A DNA stretch of 64,000 nucleotides from Streptomyces sp. man185. Its GTDB lineage: Bacteria > Actinomycetota > Actinomycetes > Streptomycetales > Streptomycetaceae. This document shows, piece by piece, positions 50,213 through 58,837 of this stretch. Where the stretch lies: NCBI GenBank assembly GCA_002551355.1, contig NTHE01000002.1:62001-126000 (forward strand), in the 5' to 3' direction. Made by a program: the position numbers and the translations under genes. The notes beneath the pieces are model-generated. The model was not told the origin of the DNA. It saw only the letters and a list, made by a program, of their open reading frames with translations, and did not search any database. Numbering within the stretch: position 1 is the stretch's first letter; each line of letters opens with the position of its first letter.

Positions 50213-51265
50213 ATGCTCGGCTTCACCCGCGTGCGCCGCCACACTCTCGCCGCCACGGCCACCACCGTCGCCCTCGCCGTCGCCCTGGTCGGCTGCTCCT
50301 CGGACAGTGACGGCGACGAGAAGGACGGGTCGAAGGACTCGGCGAAGAGCGGCGGCGCCTTCCCCGTCTCGATCAAGAGCTCGCTCGGCACCGCGAAGAT
50401 CGAGGAGAAGCCCGAGCGCATCGTCACCCTCGGCCAGGGCTCCGCCGAGACCGCGATAGCCCTCGGGCAGACCCCGGTCGGCATCGAGAGCTACCCCTGG
50501 GGCAGCGACAAGTCCGGCTACCTCCCGTGGATCAACGAAGCCGTCAAGAAGTCCGGCGACGAGCTGCCCAAGCAGTTCACGGGCGGTGAGGAGATCGACT
50601 TCGAGGCGATCACCGAGCTGGAGCCGGACGTCATCCTCGCCCCCTGGTCGGGCATCACGCAGAAGCAGTACGACGTCCTCAAGGACATCGCCCCCACGGT
50701 CGCCTACCCGGACCAGGCGTGGAGCACCGACTGGGACCAGCAGATCGACATCATCGGCAAGGCGCTGGGCCGGACCGAGGACACGAACGGCCTCAAGACG
50801 AAGATCGAGAAGCAGCTCGCCGACGCCGCGGCCACCCGGCCGAACTACAAGGACGTCACCTTCTCCTACATCTACAACTCCGGCCCCGGCACCCTCGGCG
50901 TCTTCAAGCCCGAGGAGCAGCGCGTCAAGATGGTCTCCTCGCTCGGCCTGACGGTCGACCCGGTCGTCAACGGCTTCAAGGAGACCCCCGGCACCGACTC
51001 GGCCCTCATCGGCCTGGAGAACGCCGAGAAGCTCAAGGACAGCGACCTCGTCTTCACGTTCTACACGGACGAGAAGAACCGCAAGGAGATCGAGGGCCAG
51101 AAGCTGTACGGCGCGATCCCCGCGATCAAGAAGGGCGCCGTCGTCGCGAGCGACGACAACTCCTTCGTCACCGCCTCCTCGATCATCAACCCGCTGACCG
51201 TGCCCTGGACGATCGAGCGCTACCTGCCGCTCATCGACAAGGCCGTCAAGACCGCCGGCAAGTAA
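50213..51265 (+). CDS. Iron-siderophore ABC transporter substrate-binding lipoprotein
   Basis: A 350-residue FecB/FepB-type (cluster A-II) binding protein. Signal peptide with lipobox LVGCSS (Cys at about residue 24), a charged linker, then PERIVTLGQGSAETAIALGQ and the family's later GGEEIDFEAITELEPDVILAPWSG. The C-terminus WTIERYLPLIDKAVKTAG is typical. It is the first gene of an iron-regulated operon with two FecCD permeases. Ligand unknown; hydroxamates are the usual substrates in the genus. Confidence 0.9.
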   Translation: MLGFTRVRRHTLAATATTVALAVALVGCSSDSDGDEKDGSKDSAKSGGAFPVSIKSSLGTAKIEEKPERIVTLGQGSAETAIALGQTPVGIESYPWGSDKSGYLPWINEAVKKSGDELPKQFTGGEEIDFEAITELEPDVILAPWSGITQKQYDVLKDIAPTVAYPDQAWSTDWDQQIDIIGKALGRTEDTNGLKTKIEKQLADAAATRPNYKDVTFSYIYNSGPGTLGVFKPEEQRVKMVSSLGLTVDPVVNGFKETPGTDSALIGLENAEKLKDSDLVFTFYTDEKNRKEIEGQKLYGAIPAIKKGAVVASDDNSFVTASSIINPLTVPWTIERYLPLIDKAVKTAGK

Positions 51266-51316
51266 CCCCCGGCCGGGTATCCGAAGGACCAGGGCCACCA
51301 GGCACACTCCACTCTC

Positions 51317-52354
51317 ATGGCAACCACCACGGTCGCACCGCCGAGCGGCGCCGGTACCTCCCGTACCGGCGCCGCTCGGACGGCTTTCCTCCTGCTCCTC
51401 GGCCTGGCCGCGCTGGCCGTCGCGCTCTGTGCGAGCGTCATGTTCGGCAGCCGCAGCACCTCGTTCGGTGATGTCGTCGACGTCCTGCGGGGCAGCGCCG
51501 ACCCCAACATCACCGTCATCATCGAGAGCCGCTATCCCCGGACGGTCCTCGGCGTCCTCGCCGGACTCTGCCTCGCGGTCGCGGGCACCCTCATGCAGGG
51601 CGTCTCGCGCAACCCGCTGGCGGAGCCGGGGCTCCTCGGCATCAATGCCGGCGCCTCCGCGAGCATCGTCGCCGCGACCGCCTGGCTCGGGGCCTCCGGC
51701 GCCACCGACACCATGTGGTGGGCGCTGCCCGGAGCGCTGGTCGCCGGCGTCCTCGTCCATGTCATCGGCTCCGCCGGTACGGGGACGAGCGTGGTGCGCC
51801 TGGTGCTCGCCGGCGCGGTGCTCACCGCCGTACTGATGGCGTTCATCCAGGCGGTGACCCTGAGCAAACCGCAGGTCTTCGACCGCTACCGCTACTGGGT
51901 CGTCGGAGCGCTCGGCGGCCGGGACTTCGACGTCCTCTGGTCCGTCCTGCCCTTCGCCGCCGCCGGTTTCCTGCTCGCCCTCGCCCTCGGGCCCGGCCTC
52001 AACGCCCTGGCCCTCGGCGACGCCACCGCCGTCGCCATCGGCTCGCACCCCGGGCGCACCCGGGGCGGCGGACTGCTCGCCGCCACCCTGCTCAGTGCCG
52101 CCGCGACGGCCGCCGTCGGCCCGATCGCCTTCGTCGGCCTCGCCGTCCCGCACGTCGTACGGGCCCTGGTCGGTGTCGACTTCCGCGCCCAGATCCTCTT
52201 CTCCGCCCTGCTCGGCCCCACCCTCCTGCTCCTCGCGGACGTGGTGGGCCGGGTCGTCATGCGCCCCACCGAACTCATGGTCGGCGTCGTCACCGCCTTC
52301 ATCGGCGCACCTGCGCTGCTCATCGCCGTACGCAGGATGAGGGGCACCTCATGA
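51317..52354 (+). CDS. FecCD-family iron-siderophore permease, first
   Basis: A 345-residue permease with about nine to ten helices and the family patterns ESRYPRTVLGVLAGLCLAVAGTLMQGVSRNPLAEPGLLGINAGAS (in parts), LGGRDFDVLW and the C-terminal PHVVRALVG...GRVVMRPTELMVGVVTAFIGAPALLIAVRRM. It heterodimerises with the next permease; their genes overlap by ATGA. It follows the binding-protein gene by 51 bases. Confidence 0.9.
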   Translation: MATTTVAPPSGAGTSRTGAARTAFLLLLGLAALAVALCASVMFGSRSTSFGDVVDVLRGSADPNITVIIESRYPRTVLGVLAGLCLAVAGTLMQGVSRNPLAEPGLLGINAGASASIVAATAWLGASGATDTMWWALPGALVAGVLVHVIGSAGTGTSVVRLVLAGAVLTAVLMAFIQAVTLSKPQVFDRYRYWVVGALGGRDFDVLWSVLPFAAAGFLLALALGPGLNALALGDATAVAIGSHPGRTRGGGLLAATLLSAAATAAVGPIAFVGLAVPHVVRALVGVDFRAQILFSALLGPTLLLLADVVGRVVMRPTELMVGVVTAFIGAPALLIAVRRMRGTS

Positions 52355-53418
52355 CCGTCACCGACCGCATCGCGCCCGCCGCCAAGGCTCCCCGGGGCTA
52401 CCTGACCATCGGCCGCACCGTGGCGATACCCATGCGCCGCGCCTCCGTGTTCGTCGGCGTCGGGCTCTTCGTCCTCCTCCTCGCGGCCGCCGTCGCGACG
52501 CTGGCCTGGGGACGCCTCGGCATCGACCTCGCCGACCTGCCCGCCGCGCTCGTCGGGGACGCCGAGGGCAAGGACCGGTTCGTCTTCAACCGGCTGCGCG
52601 GCCCGCGCGTCACCGTCGCCATCGGGGTCGGCGCGGCGCTCGGCCTGTCCGGCGCGCTGTTCCAGTCCGTCACCCGCAACCCGCTCGGCAGCCCGGACGT
52701 CATCGGCCTCTCCGCCGGGGCGGGCGCGGGAGCCGCGATCTGCGCGCTGATGTTCCCCGACACGGTTCCCGTCCCCGTCGGCGCGCTCATCGGCGCCATC
52801 CTCGCGATGGCCCTCGTGTACGTCTCCACCGGCACCGGCTTCCGCAACCCCGCCCGGCTCGTCATCGCCGGCATCGGGGTCGCCGCGATGGGCGCGGCCG
52901 TCACCCAGTACGTCGTCTACGCCCTGGAACGTGACAAGGCCTCCGTCCTCACCGCCTACGTCAACGGCAGCCTGACCGCCCGGTCCTGGACCGACGCCAC
53001 CACCGTGTGGCTGATCCTGCTCGCCACCGCCCCGCTGACCGCCCTGATCTCCCGGCGGCTCGACATCGGCGAGATGGGCGACGACATCGCCGAAGGACTC
53101 GGATCGGAGCCGAAGAAGGCCAAGACGCTCGCCGTGGTCCTGGCCATCGCCCTCTCCGCCGCAGCCGTCAGCGTCTCCGGACCGATCGCCTTCATCGCCC
53201 TGACCGCACCCCAGATCGCCAGGCGCCTCACCCGCGGCTCCGGTCCGCACCTGCTGCTCTCCGCCCTGACCGGCGGTCTGCTGCTGGTGCTCGCGGACCT
53301 CTGCTCCCAGCAGCTGGCGCTCTTCGACGACCTGCCGGTCGGGATCTACACCATGGCGATCGGCGGCGCGTACCTCGGCTATCTGCTGGTACGGGAGTGG
53401 CGCAAAGGCGTGCTCTGA
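52351..53418 (+). CDS. FecCD-family iron-siderophore permease, second
   Basis: A 355-residue permease of the same family. It has RLRGPRVTVAIGVGAALGLSGALFQSVTRNPLGSPDVIGLSAGAG (in parts), a TGSL-like VNGSLTARSW, and the C-terminal SQQLALFDDLPVGIYTMAIGGAYLGYLLVREWR. Translationally coupled to the first permease. No ATPase gene follows, so the transporter must use an ATPase encoded elsewhere, as some Streptomyces siderophore systems do. Confidence 0.9.
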   Translation: MTVTDRIAPAAKAPRGYLTIGRTVAIPMRRASVFVGVGLFVLLLAAAVATLAWGRLGIDLADLPAALVGDAEGKDRFVFNRLRGPRVTVAIGVGAALGLSGALFQSVTRNPLGSPDVIGLSAGAGAGAAICALMFPDTVPVPVGALIGAILAMALVYVSTGTGFRNPARLVIAGIGVAAMGAAVTQYVVYALERDKASVLTAYVNGSLTARSWTDATTVWLILLATAPLTALISRRLDIGEMGDDIAEGLGSEPKKAKTLAVVLAIALSAAAVSVSGPIAFIALTAPQIARRLTRGSGPHLLLSALTGGLLLVLADLCSQQLALFDDLPVGIYTMAIGGAYLGYLLVREWRKGVL

Positions 53419-53716
53419 GGCCCGGTCAGCCCCCGTCGGGGAGAGCCGGCCGGGCTCCGTCGCCCCGCAGCTCCGCGAACAGCTTGCGCACGCTTTTCTC
53501 GCCCGGGACATGGTCCGGCGCGCGCTGTTCCGTCAGCCGCGCCGAGGGTCGAGGGGGAGCCGGAAAGGACCTTAGGTGAGCCTCCTTGATCTGGCGGCGC
53601 CGGGCAGGGCTTCGACCGTTCCGTGGAAGGGAGTTCACCTGCGGGGCGGGGGCCGGGAGCGGCGCCGGAGCGGTGACGACTGGTCACGTACAGGTTCGTC
53701 GACCATACTGCCCGCC

Positions 53717-54259
53717 GTGGAGCAGAGCATAGATTCCAACAAGAAGCCCGAGTTCGCCGCAGGCACCGACCCGGCGTTCATCCCCCTGCCCGGACTGGCG
53801 GCGCCCGCCGGTACCCGGAAGCCCGAACCGGAAGCGGAAGCGGAGGCCGGTCCGGAGGTGGAGGAGATCCGCGACGACGCGCTCGAACCAGGGGCCGAGG
53901 ACGGCGACGCCGGTCAGGAAACGGAAGCGGCAAAGGACGCCGCGGCGGTCGACGACGATGCGGATGCGGAGACCGAGAAGGGCCCCGTCTTCGAGGTCGG
54001 CGACCGGCGCGGTTCGATCCGGGTGGCCCGGGAAGGCGTCCGGTTCCGGCTGGACGACCAGGAGGCCGAGTTCGGGTGGGACGAGATCGGTGCGGTGGAG
54101 ACCACCCCGGCCCGCTTCGGCCGCAGGTTCACGGTGACCGTCCACCTGTCGACCCGCCGCTGGTTCAACGCCGAGGTCGAGGCGGAGAGCCGCAGCCAGC
54201 TGAAGGGCTGGCCGGCCGAGCTCGACAAGGTCCTGGACGCCTACTTCGAGGAGTCCTGA
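53717..54259 (+). CDS. Hypothetical protein with acidic linker and C-terminal PH-like fold
   Basis: A 180-residue cytoplasmic protein. After a short N-terminus (EQSIDSNKKPEFAAGTDPAFIPLPG), residues about 35-95 are a Glu/Asp-rich low-complexity linker. The C-terminal 85 residues (GDRRGSIRVAREGVRFRLDDQEAEFGWDEIGAVE) read as a small beta-barrel of PH type. The GTG at 53717 is 7 bases after CATACT (53704-53709), so it is likely leaderless. Found widely in Streptomyces; no function known. Confidence 0.72.
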   Translation: MEQSIDSNKKPEFAAGTDPAFIPLPGLAAPAGTRKPEPEAEAEAGPEVEEIRDDALEPGAEDGDAGQETEAAKDAAAVDDDADAETEKGPVFEVGDRRGSIRVAREGVRFRLDDQEAEFGWDEIGAVETTPARFGRRFTVTVHLSTRRWFNAEVEAESRSQLKGWPAELDKVLDAYFEES

Positions 54260-54275
54260 GCGGTCCTGCGCAAGG

Positions 54276-54297
54276 CACCCCCCCCCGGGGGGGGGTG
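54276..54297. terminator. Perfect C9/G9 palindrome between converging genes
   Basis: CA, nine C, nine G, TG: a 22-bp uninterrupted palindrome 16 bases after the PH-like gene and ahead of the converging DedA gene. Likely a bidirectional terminator, though with no loop it is unusual. Homopolymer runs of this kind are also prone to sequencing or assembly error. Confidence 0.6.
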
Positions 54298-54403
54298 TCC
54301 CGTCGGTCGGGCCGGCGGCTGGTTCCGGCGGGCGGCGCGGCGCTGAACGGTGCGTGCCGGGTCGCGCCCGTCCGGCTGTGCCGTGCCGCGCGGACCCGTG
54401 CCG

Positions 54404-55069
54404 TCAGGGCTTCTCGCGCCTGCGGCCCCGGACACGCATCGTGACGTAGCCGACCAGGGCGACAACGGCCAGCGCCAGCACGACTCTGGACACGACGCCG
54501 ACGTACGCCCCGACGACGTCCCACTGGTCGCCGAGCCAGTATCCGGCCATCACCAGCACGGTGTTCCACGCCAGGCTGCCCGCCGTCGTGAGCGCGACGA
54601 ACACCTGCAGCGGCATGCGCTCCACACCCGCGGGCACCGAGATCAGGCTCCGGAACACCGGCACCATCCGGCCCAGCAGAACCGCCTTGGTGCCGTGCCG
54701 GGCGAACCACGCCTCCGTCCGTACCAGGTCGGAGGCCTTGACCAGCGGCAGCTTCGCCCACCAGGCGTGCATCCGCTCCCGGCCGAACACGGCCCCGATC
54801 CCGTACAGGACGACCGCCCCCACGACCGACCCGAGCGTCGTCCAGAACAGCGCCGAGGCGATGCTGAGCACGCCCTGCGATGCGGCGAACCCGGTCAGCG
54901 GCAGGATGACCTCGCTCGGCAGCGGCGGGAACACGTTCTCCAGCGCGATGGCCGCACCCGCGCCTGGCCCGCCGAACGTCTCGACCAGCCCGGCGGCCCA
55001 GCCGGCGATGCCTCCTTGCGGCTCGGAGGCTGCCGACAGTCGCTGGGCTGCCGACAGGGTCAGGTGCAT
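54404..55069 (-). CDS. DedA-family membrane protein
   Basis: A 221-residue inner-membrane protein. It carries the family elements ENVFPPLPSEVILPLTGFAA, RMVPVFRSLISVPAGVERMP and GSLAWNTVLVMAGYWLGD. DedA proteins flip undecaprenyl phosphate or phospholipids. GGAGG lies just before the ATG at 55069. It is 14 bases downstream of the SIS-domain gene on the same strand, so the two may be co-transcribed. Confidence 0.88.
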   Translation of the reverse strand: MHLTLSAAQRLSAASEPQGGIAGWAAGLVETFGGPGAGAAIALENVFPPLPSEVILPLTGFAASQGVLSIASALFWTTLGSVVGAVVLYGIGAVFGRERMHAWWAKLPLVKASDLVRTEAWFARHGTKAVLLGRMVPVFRSLISVPAGVERMPLQVFVALTTAGSLAWNTVLVMAGYWLGDQWDVVGAYVGVVSRVVLALAVVALVGYVTMRVRGRRREKP

Positions 55070-55083
55070 GCCTCCATCGTCGC

Positions 55084-55983
55084 TCAGACCTTGTCCCGGG
55101 CCCCGTCGAGAACCACCGAGCGGCTCAGATGACGCGGCAGATCCGGGTCGATCCCCTGTGCGGCCGCACGGGCGAGGGCGAGGCGCTGTACGCGGACGAG
55201 ATCGGCCAGCGGGTCGAGGGAGTCGTTCACCCACTGGGCGCCCGTCGCGCGCACCTGCTCCGGCAGCCCCTCGGGCGCCTCGCCGAACATCCAGCTCGTG
55301 GTGCCCGTGGTGGAGATGCTGATGGGGCCGTGGCGGTACTCCATCGCGGGATAGGACTCCGTCCAGGACAGCGACGCCTCCTTCATCTTCAGCGCCGCCT
55401 CGTGGGCCAGACCGACCGTCCACCCCCGGCCGAGGAAGGAGAACTGGGTGCTCCGCAGCAGCTCGTCGGCCAGCGGCTCGGCGAGCGCGGTCTCCGCGTC
55501 CGCGACCGCCGTCTCGGAGTGCAGCCCGAGGTGGGCCCGAAGGAGAGTGAGGGCGGTCGTGGCGAAACGCGTCTGGACGACGGACCGTTCGTCGGCGAAG
55601 TCCAGGACGACGAGATCGTCGGCCGCCGCCCTGACCGGAGTCCGCGGATCCGCCGTGACGGCCACCGTGCGCGTGGTGCCGCGCAGCCGGGCCAGCAGCT
55701 CCAGCACCTCGGTCGTGGTCCCCGAGCGGGTCAGCGCGACGACCCGGTCGTAGCCGCGCCCGAAGGGGAACTCGGAGGCGGCGAAGGCGTCCGACTCGCC
55801 CTGGCCGGAGCCCTCGCGGAGCCCGGCGTAGGCCTGCGCCATGTAGAAGGAGGTGCCGCAGCCCACGACCGCGATCCGCTCGCCCGGGGCGGGCAGGACG
55901 GCGGCCTCGGGGCCACCGGCCAGGGCGGCGGCGCGCCGCCAGCATGCGGGCTGACTGGCTGTCTCGGTCTCGGCATACGACAC
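55084..55983 (-). CDS. SIS-domain sugar-phosphate isomerase/deaminase-like protein
   Basis: A 299-residue protein with two SIS domains (about 40-165 and 190-290). Sugar-phosphate motifs are VVGCGTSFYMAQAY and LTRSGTTTEVLELLARL; the second domain has FLGRGWTVGLAHEAALKMKEAS. This resembles AgaS or the isomerase part of glucosamine-6-phosphate synthase. The GTG at 55983, with GGAG upstream, gives the usual start SYAETETASQP. It is divergent from a DeoR-family regulator, as for amino-sugar genes. Confidence 0.82.
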   Translation of the reverse strand: MSYAETETASQPACWRRAAALAGGPEAAVLPAPGERIAVVGCGTSFYMAQAYAGLREGSGQGESDAFAASEFPFGRGYDRVVALTRSGTTTEVLELLARLRGTTRTVAVTADPRTPVRAAADDLVVLDFADERSVVQTRFATTALTLLRAHLGLHSETAVADAETALAEPLADELLRSTQFSFLGRGWTVGLAHEAALKMKEASLSWTESYPAMEYRHGPISISTTGTTSWMFGEAPEGLPEQVRATGAQWVNDSLDPLADLVRVQRLALARAAAQGIDPDLPRHLSRSVVLDGARDKV

Positions 55984-56048
55984 GTCTGCACTCCACGGGA
56001 ACGAGGTGGACCACGGGAACGGGGCTGAGCGGGGCTGATGAGCCCGCA

Positions 56049-56096
56049 TGTAGAATTCTGCACGTTACATGCAGTTATCGAGCAAAAACAAGCAAG
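56049..56096. promoter_or_regulatory. Operator region between the SIS gene and the DeoR regulator
   Basis: Contains an interrupted inverted repeat CTGCA..TGCAG (56059-56075) and the A-rich direct repeat AGCAAAAACAAGCAAG (56081-56096), the type of sequence bound by DeoR-family regulators. TAGAAT at 56051-56056 is a possible plus-strand -10 box. Confidence 0.55.
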
Positions 56097-56212
56097 GTGC
56101 AGGTGGGTGGCGGGCGGTCGGGGGCCCTTGTGCGACGCTTGCGGCGGTCCGGACACCGGCGACCGCGTTCCCGCGAAACGCGGTGCCCGCGCCGGACGGT
56201 GAGGAGACGCTC

Positions 56213-57010
56213 TTGTCCAGGGACGCCCGTTGGGACGCGCTGCTGGAACTGGTCGGCAAGCACGGCAGGGTGGACGTCGAGGAGGCGGCGGCGACGCTCG
56301 ACGTCTCGGCTGCCACCATCCGCCGCGACCTGGACCAACTGGCCGAACAGCACCTGCTCACCCGCACCCGGGGCGGCGCGGTCGCGCACGGCGTCTCCTA
56401 CGAACTGGCGCTCCGCTACAAGACGGGCCGTCACGCGCCGGAGAAGCAGGCCATCGGGCGCGCGGTGTCGGGCCTCGTCGCCGTCGGCGAGGTGGTCGGC
56501 CTGACCGGCGGGACGACCGTGACCGAAGTGGCCAGGGCGCTCGCGGTACGGCCGGACATCGTGGGGGAGACGACGGTGGCGGGCGGGCAGCCGACGCTGA
56601 CGGTGGTGACCAACGCCCTCAACATCGCGAGCGAGCTGGCGATCCGCCCGCAGATCAAGATGGTCGTGACGGGCGGGGTCGCGAGGCCCCAGTCGTACGA
56701 ACTGACGGGCCCGCTCGCCGTCGGCGTGATGAACGAGATCACGCTCGACGTCGCCGTCCTCGGAGTGAACGCCATCGACATCGAGCGCGGCGCGTACGTC
56801 CATCACGAGGGCGAGGCCAGCGTCAACCGGCTGCTCGCGGAACGGGCCCAGCGGGTGGTGGTCGCGGCTGACTCCTCGAAGATCGGCAAGCGGGCCTTCG
56901 CGCGGGTCTGCGACCTGGGCCTCGTCGACGTCCTGGTCACCGACTCCAACATCGCGGCGGAGGCGAGGGACCGGTTCGGTGAGGCGGGGGTCCAGGTCGT
57001 CACGGTCTGA
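56213..57010 (+). CDS. DeoR/GlpR-family transcriptional regulator
   Basis: A 265-residue regulator. The DeoR HTH (about 5-58) has RWDALLELVGKHGRVDVEEAAATLDVSAATIRRDLDQL and TRTRGGAV. The sugar-phosphate sensor domain (about 75-250) has GLTGGTTVTEVARAL, VTGGVARPQSYELTGPLA and ADSSKIGKRAFARV. The TTG at 56213 is favoured because GAGGAGA lies 8 bases upstream and the HTH begins at once; an ATG at 56069 would add a 48-residue low-similarity tail. Likely represses the divergent SIS/DedA unit. Confidence 0.87.
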   Translation: MSRDARWDALLELVGKHGRVDVEEAAATLDVSAATIRRDLDQLAEQHLLTRTRGGAVAHGVSYELALRYKTGRHAPEKQAIGRAVSGLVAVGEVVGLTGGTTVTEVARALAVRPDIVGETTVAGGQPTLTVVTNALNIASELAIRPQIKMVVTGGVARPQSYELTGPLAVGVMNEITLDVAVLGVNAIDIERGAYVHHEGEASVNRLLAERAQRVVVAADSSKIGKRAFARVCDLGLVDVLVTDSNIAAEARDRFGEAGVQVVTV

Positions 57011-57201
57011 CGGTCCGGCGGGGCGGCCGGGCGATGGGGCGTGTCCGTCATGAACCGATGTCTGTCGGGTACCGGATGCGACACGGACGGAGACTTCGCC
57101 GTGTCGTTGGTACGCCGAACGGGTGAGGGGCGAGAGGATTGCCCGATGAACAGTGAGTGCAGCCGGTGCCCATCCGACCGGCTCGACGACGGGGTGGCCC
57201 T

Positions 57202-57606
57202 GTGAGCAGGTACGACAGGTATGACAGATATGACGCCACCGACGAACAGTGGGAGGGGCTCGCCCAGGTCGTACCGCTGCGCGGCCGCGACGAGTGGCCG
57301 TCCCGGATCGACCACCGCACCGTCCCGGACGAGCGCGCCGCCGAACAGCGCCGCCTCGTCGTGCTGCGGGTGCAGGTCTTCGCGGACGCCCGCGAGGTCG
57401 CGGAGTATCTCGTCGCCCAGGTGCCGGTGCTGCTCGACCTGACGGCGGCGGAAACGGACGTAGCGAAGCGGATTCTCGACTTCAGCAGCGGTGTGGTCTT
57501 CGGCCTGGGCAGCGGCATGCACCGCGTCGACCGCAATGTCTTCCTGCTCGCGCCGGTCGGCATGGAGGTCGAGGGGGTCACGCCCGCGGGCCTCGCGCAG
57601 TCGTAG
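57202..57606 (+). CDS. SepF-like cell-division protein (SflA/SflB type)
   Basis: A 134-residue SepF-family protein. The N-terminus is SRYDRYDRYDATDEQWEG rather than the usual membrane-binding helix with a linker. The conserved core spans about 50-130 (VLRVQVFADAREVAEYLVAQVPVLLDLTA, DVAKRILDFSSGVVFGLGSGMHRVDRNVFLLAP). Streptomyces encode a main sepF by ftsZ and two shorter paralogues, SflA and SflB, linked to hyphal tip branching. This is one of those, since no ftsZ cluster is near. GTG start. Confidence 0.85.
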   Translation: MSRYDRYDRYDATDEQWEGLAQVVPLRGRDEWPSRIDHRTVPDERAAEQRRLVVLRVQVFADAREVAEYLVAQVPVLLDLTAAETDVAKRILDFSSGVVFGLGSGMHRVDRNVFLLAPVGMEVEGVTPAGLAQS

Positions 57607-57718
57607 GAAGCGGCAGTCGGGGCGGCAGCCGGCTCGGACCGCCGCCCCCGGCCGCCTCCTTCGGGGCCGCCTCCCGCGAGCCCCTCCGCTGTCGGTGGCC
57701 GGTGATAGACCTGAGGCC

Positions 57719-58078
57719 GTGACAGACATCGATATGCCAGAACTCCAGCGTCGGCTGGCCGCGTTCGCGGCGGCACGGGACTGGGGGCAATACCACACCC
57801 CGAAGAACCTGGCGGCCGCGCTCAGCGTAGAGGCCTCCGAACTCCTGGAGATCTTCCAGTGGCTGACGCCCGAGCAGTCGGCCGGGATCATGGAGAACCC
57901 CGAATCCGCCCACCGGGTCGCCGACGAGGTGGCGGACGTGCTCGCCTATCTCCTGCAGTTCTGCGAGGTGTTGGGCATCGACCCGACGGCGGCACTGGTG
58001 GCGAAGTTGGAGCGGAACGAGAAACGCTTCCCTCTGCCGAGCGCTCCCGAACCCCGCGATCGTCACTCTTCGGAGTGA
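57719..58078 (+). CDS. MazG-like nucleotide pyrophosphohydrolase (RS21-C6/dCTPase type)
   Basis: A 119-residue all-alpha NTP pyrophosphohydrolase. The metal site is recognised by LSVEASELLEIFQWL (ExxE) and RVADEVADVLAYLLQ (ExxD). It probably hydrolyses a non-canonical (d)NTP such as 5-modified dCTP, keeping the pool clean. The GTG start is 7-8 bases after TAGACC, suggesting leaderless translation. Confidence 0.87.
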   Translation: MTDIDMPELQRRLAAFAAARDWGQYHTPKNLAAALSVEASELLEIFQWLTPEQSAGIMENPESAHRVADEVADVLAYLLQFCEVLGIDPTAALVAKLERNEKRFPLPSAPEPRDRHSSE

Positions 58079-58202
58079 TCGAGATATCCACATTCGACTT
58101 CGTGTCCACAGATTTCCGATTTCCTCTGGCCTTACGGTGCTGTCTACCTCACTGTGGGTAATGAATGAGGTGAGCGGGTTTTCGTACGGACGGGGGAGAC
58201 AG

Positions 58203-58700
58203 ATGGAAGCGGAGCGACTGATCGAGGTGGGGCGGCGGGCTCTGGCGGGCAGCCGGGGCGCGCTGGATGTCATGGCGGAGGCCTGGCAGGCCCAGGCGCT
58301 CGCCCGGGCGGTCGGCAGCCGGCTGGCGCTGTGCGGGCCGGTGGAATTGCGGAGCGAGGCGCGGGCGCTGGGGGAGATCGGCGCCGGATGCGCGGCACTG
58401 GACCACCCGACGGTGCTCTCCGGCGGCGCCAGGGCGGCCCAGCTGTCCGGGATCGCCGATGTGCGCCCGACCCTGGCCGGGCTCGCGCTGCTGCTCGGCG
58501 AGGCCGGGATCGCGCTGGTCGGGGTGGCCTGCGACACGGGGGAGGACGGGCTGTACTGGCAGTGCATCGAGGCCATGGACGCGGCGGACGAATCACTGGA
58601 CCGCGTGCACGGGATGCTGAGACGGCTGGCTGAGCGGGAGAGGGAGCGCGACGGCCCGTACGGCGGCATACGCGGCCCCGCACCATCGGCGGCGCCCTGA
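58203..58700 (+). CDS. DUF6099 family protein
   Basis: A 165-residue helical cytoplasmic protein of a Streptomyces-restricted family. It starts MEAERLIEVGRRALAGSRG, has VMAEAWQAQALARAVGSRLA, and the diagnostic GLYWQCIEAMDAADESLDRV near residue 120. The ATG follows GGGGGAGA. Function unknown. Confidence 0.8.
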   Translation: MEAERLIEVGRRALAGSRGALDVMAEAWQAQALARAVGSRLALCGPVELRSEARALGEIGAGCAALDHPTVLSGGARAAQLSGIADVRPTLAGLALLLGEAGIALVGVACDTGEDGLYWQCIEAMDAADESLDRVHGMLRRLAERERERDGPYGGIRGPAPSAAP

Positions 58701-58837
58701 GCAAGGACGGCGGACCCCGAGGGGGAGACGGCGGCCCCGTGGGGTGAGCGGAGGCACACGCGGCGCGACGGGGGAGATGCGGGGAGACCGGCCGGGATGG
58801 TGCGGAGGACCGGGCGCCGGAGGGGCAGGATGGAGGC

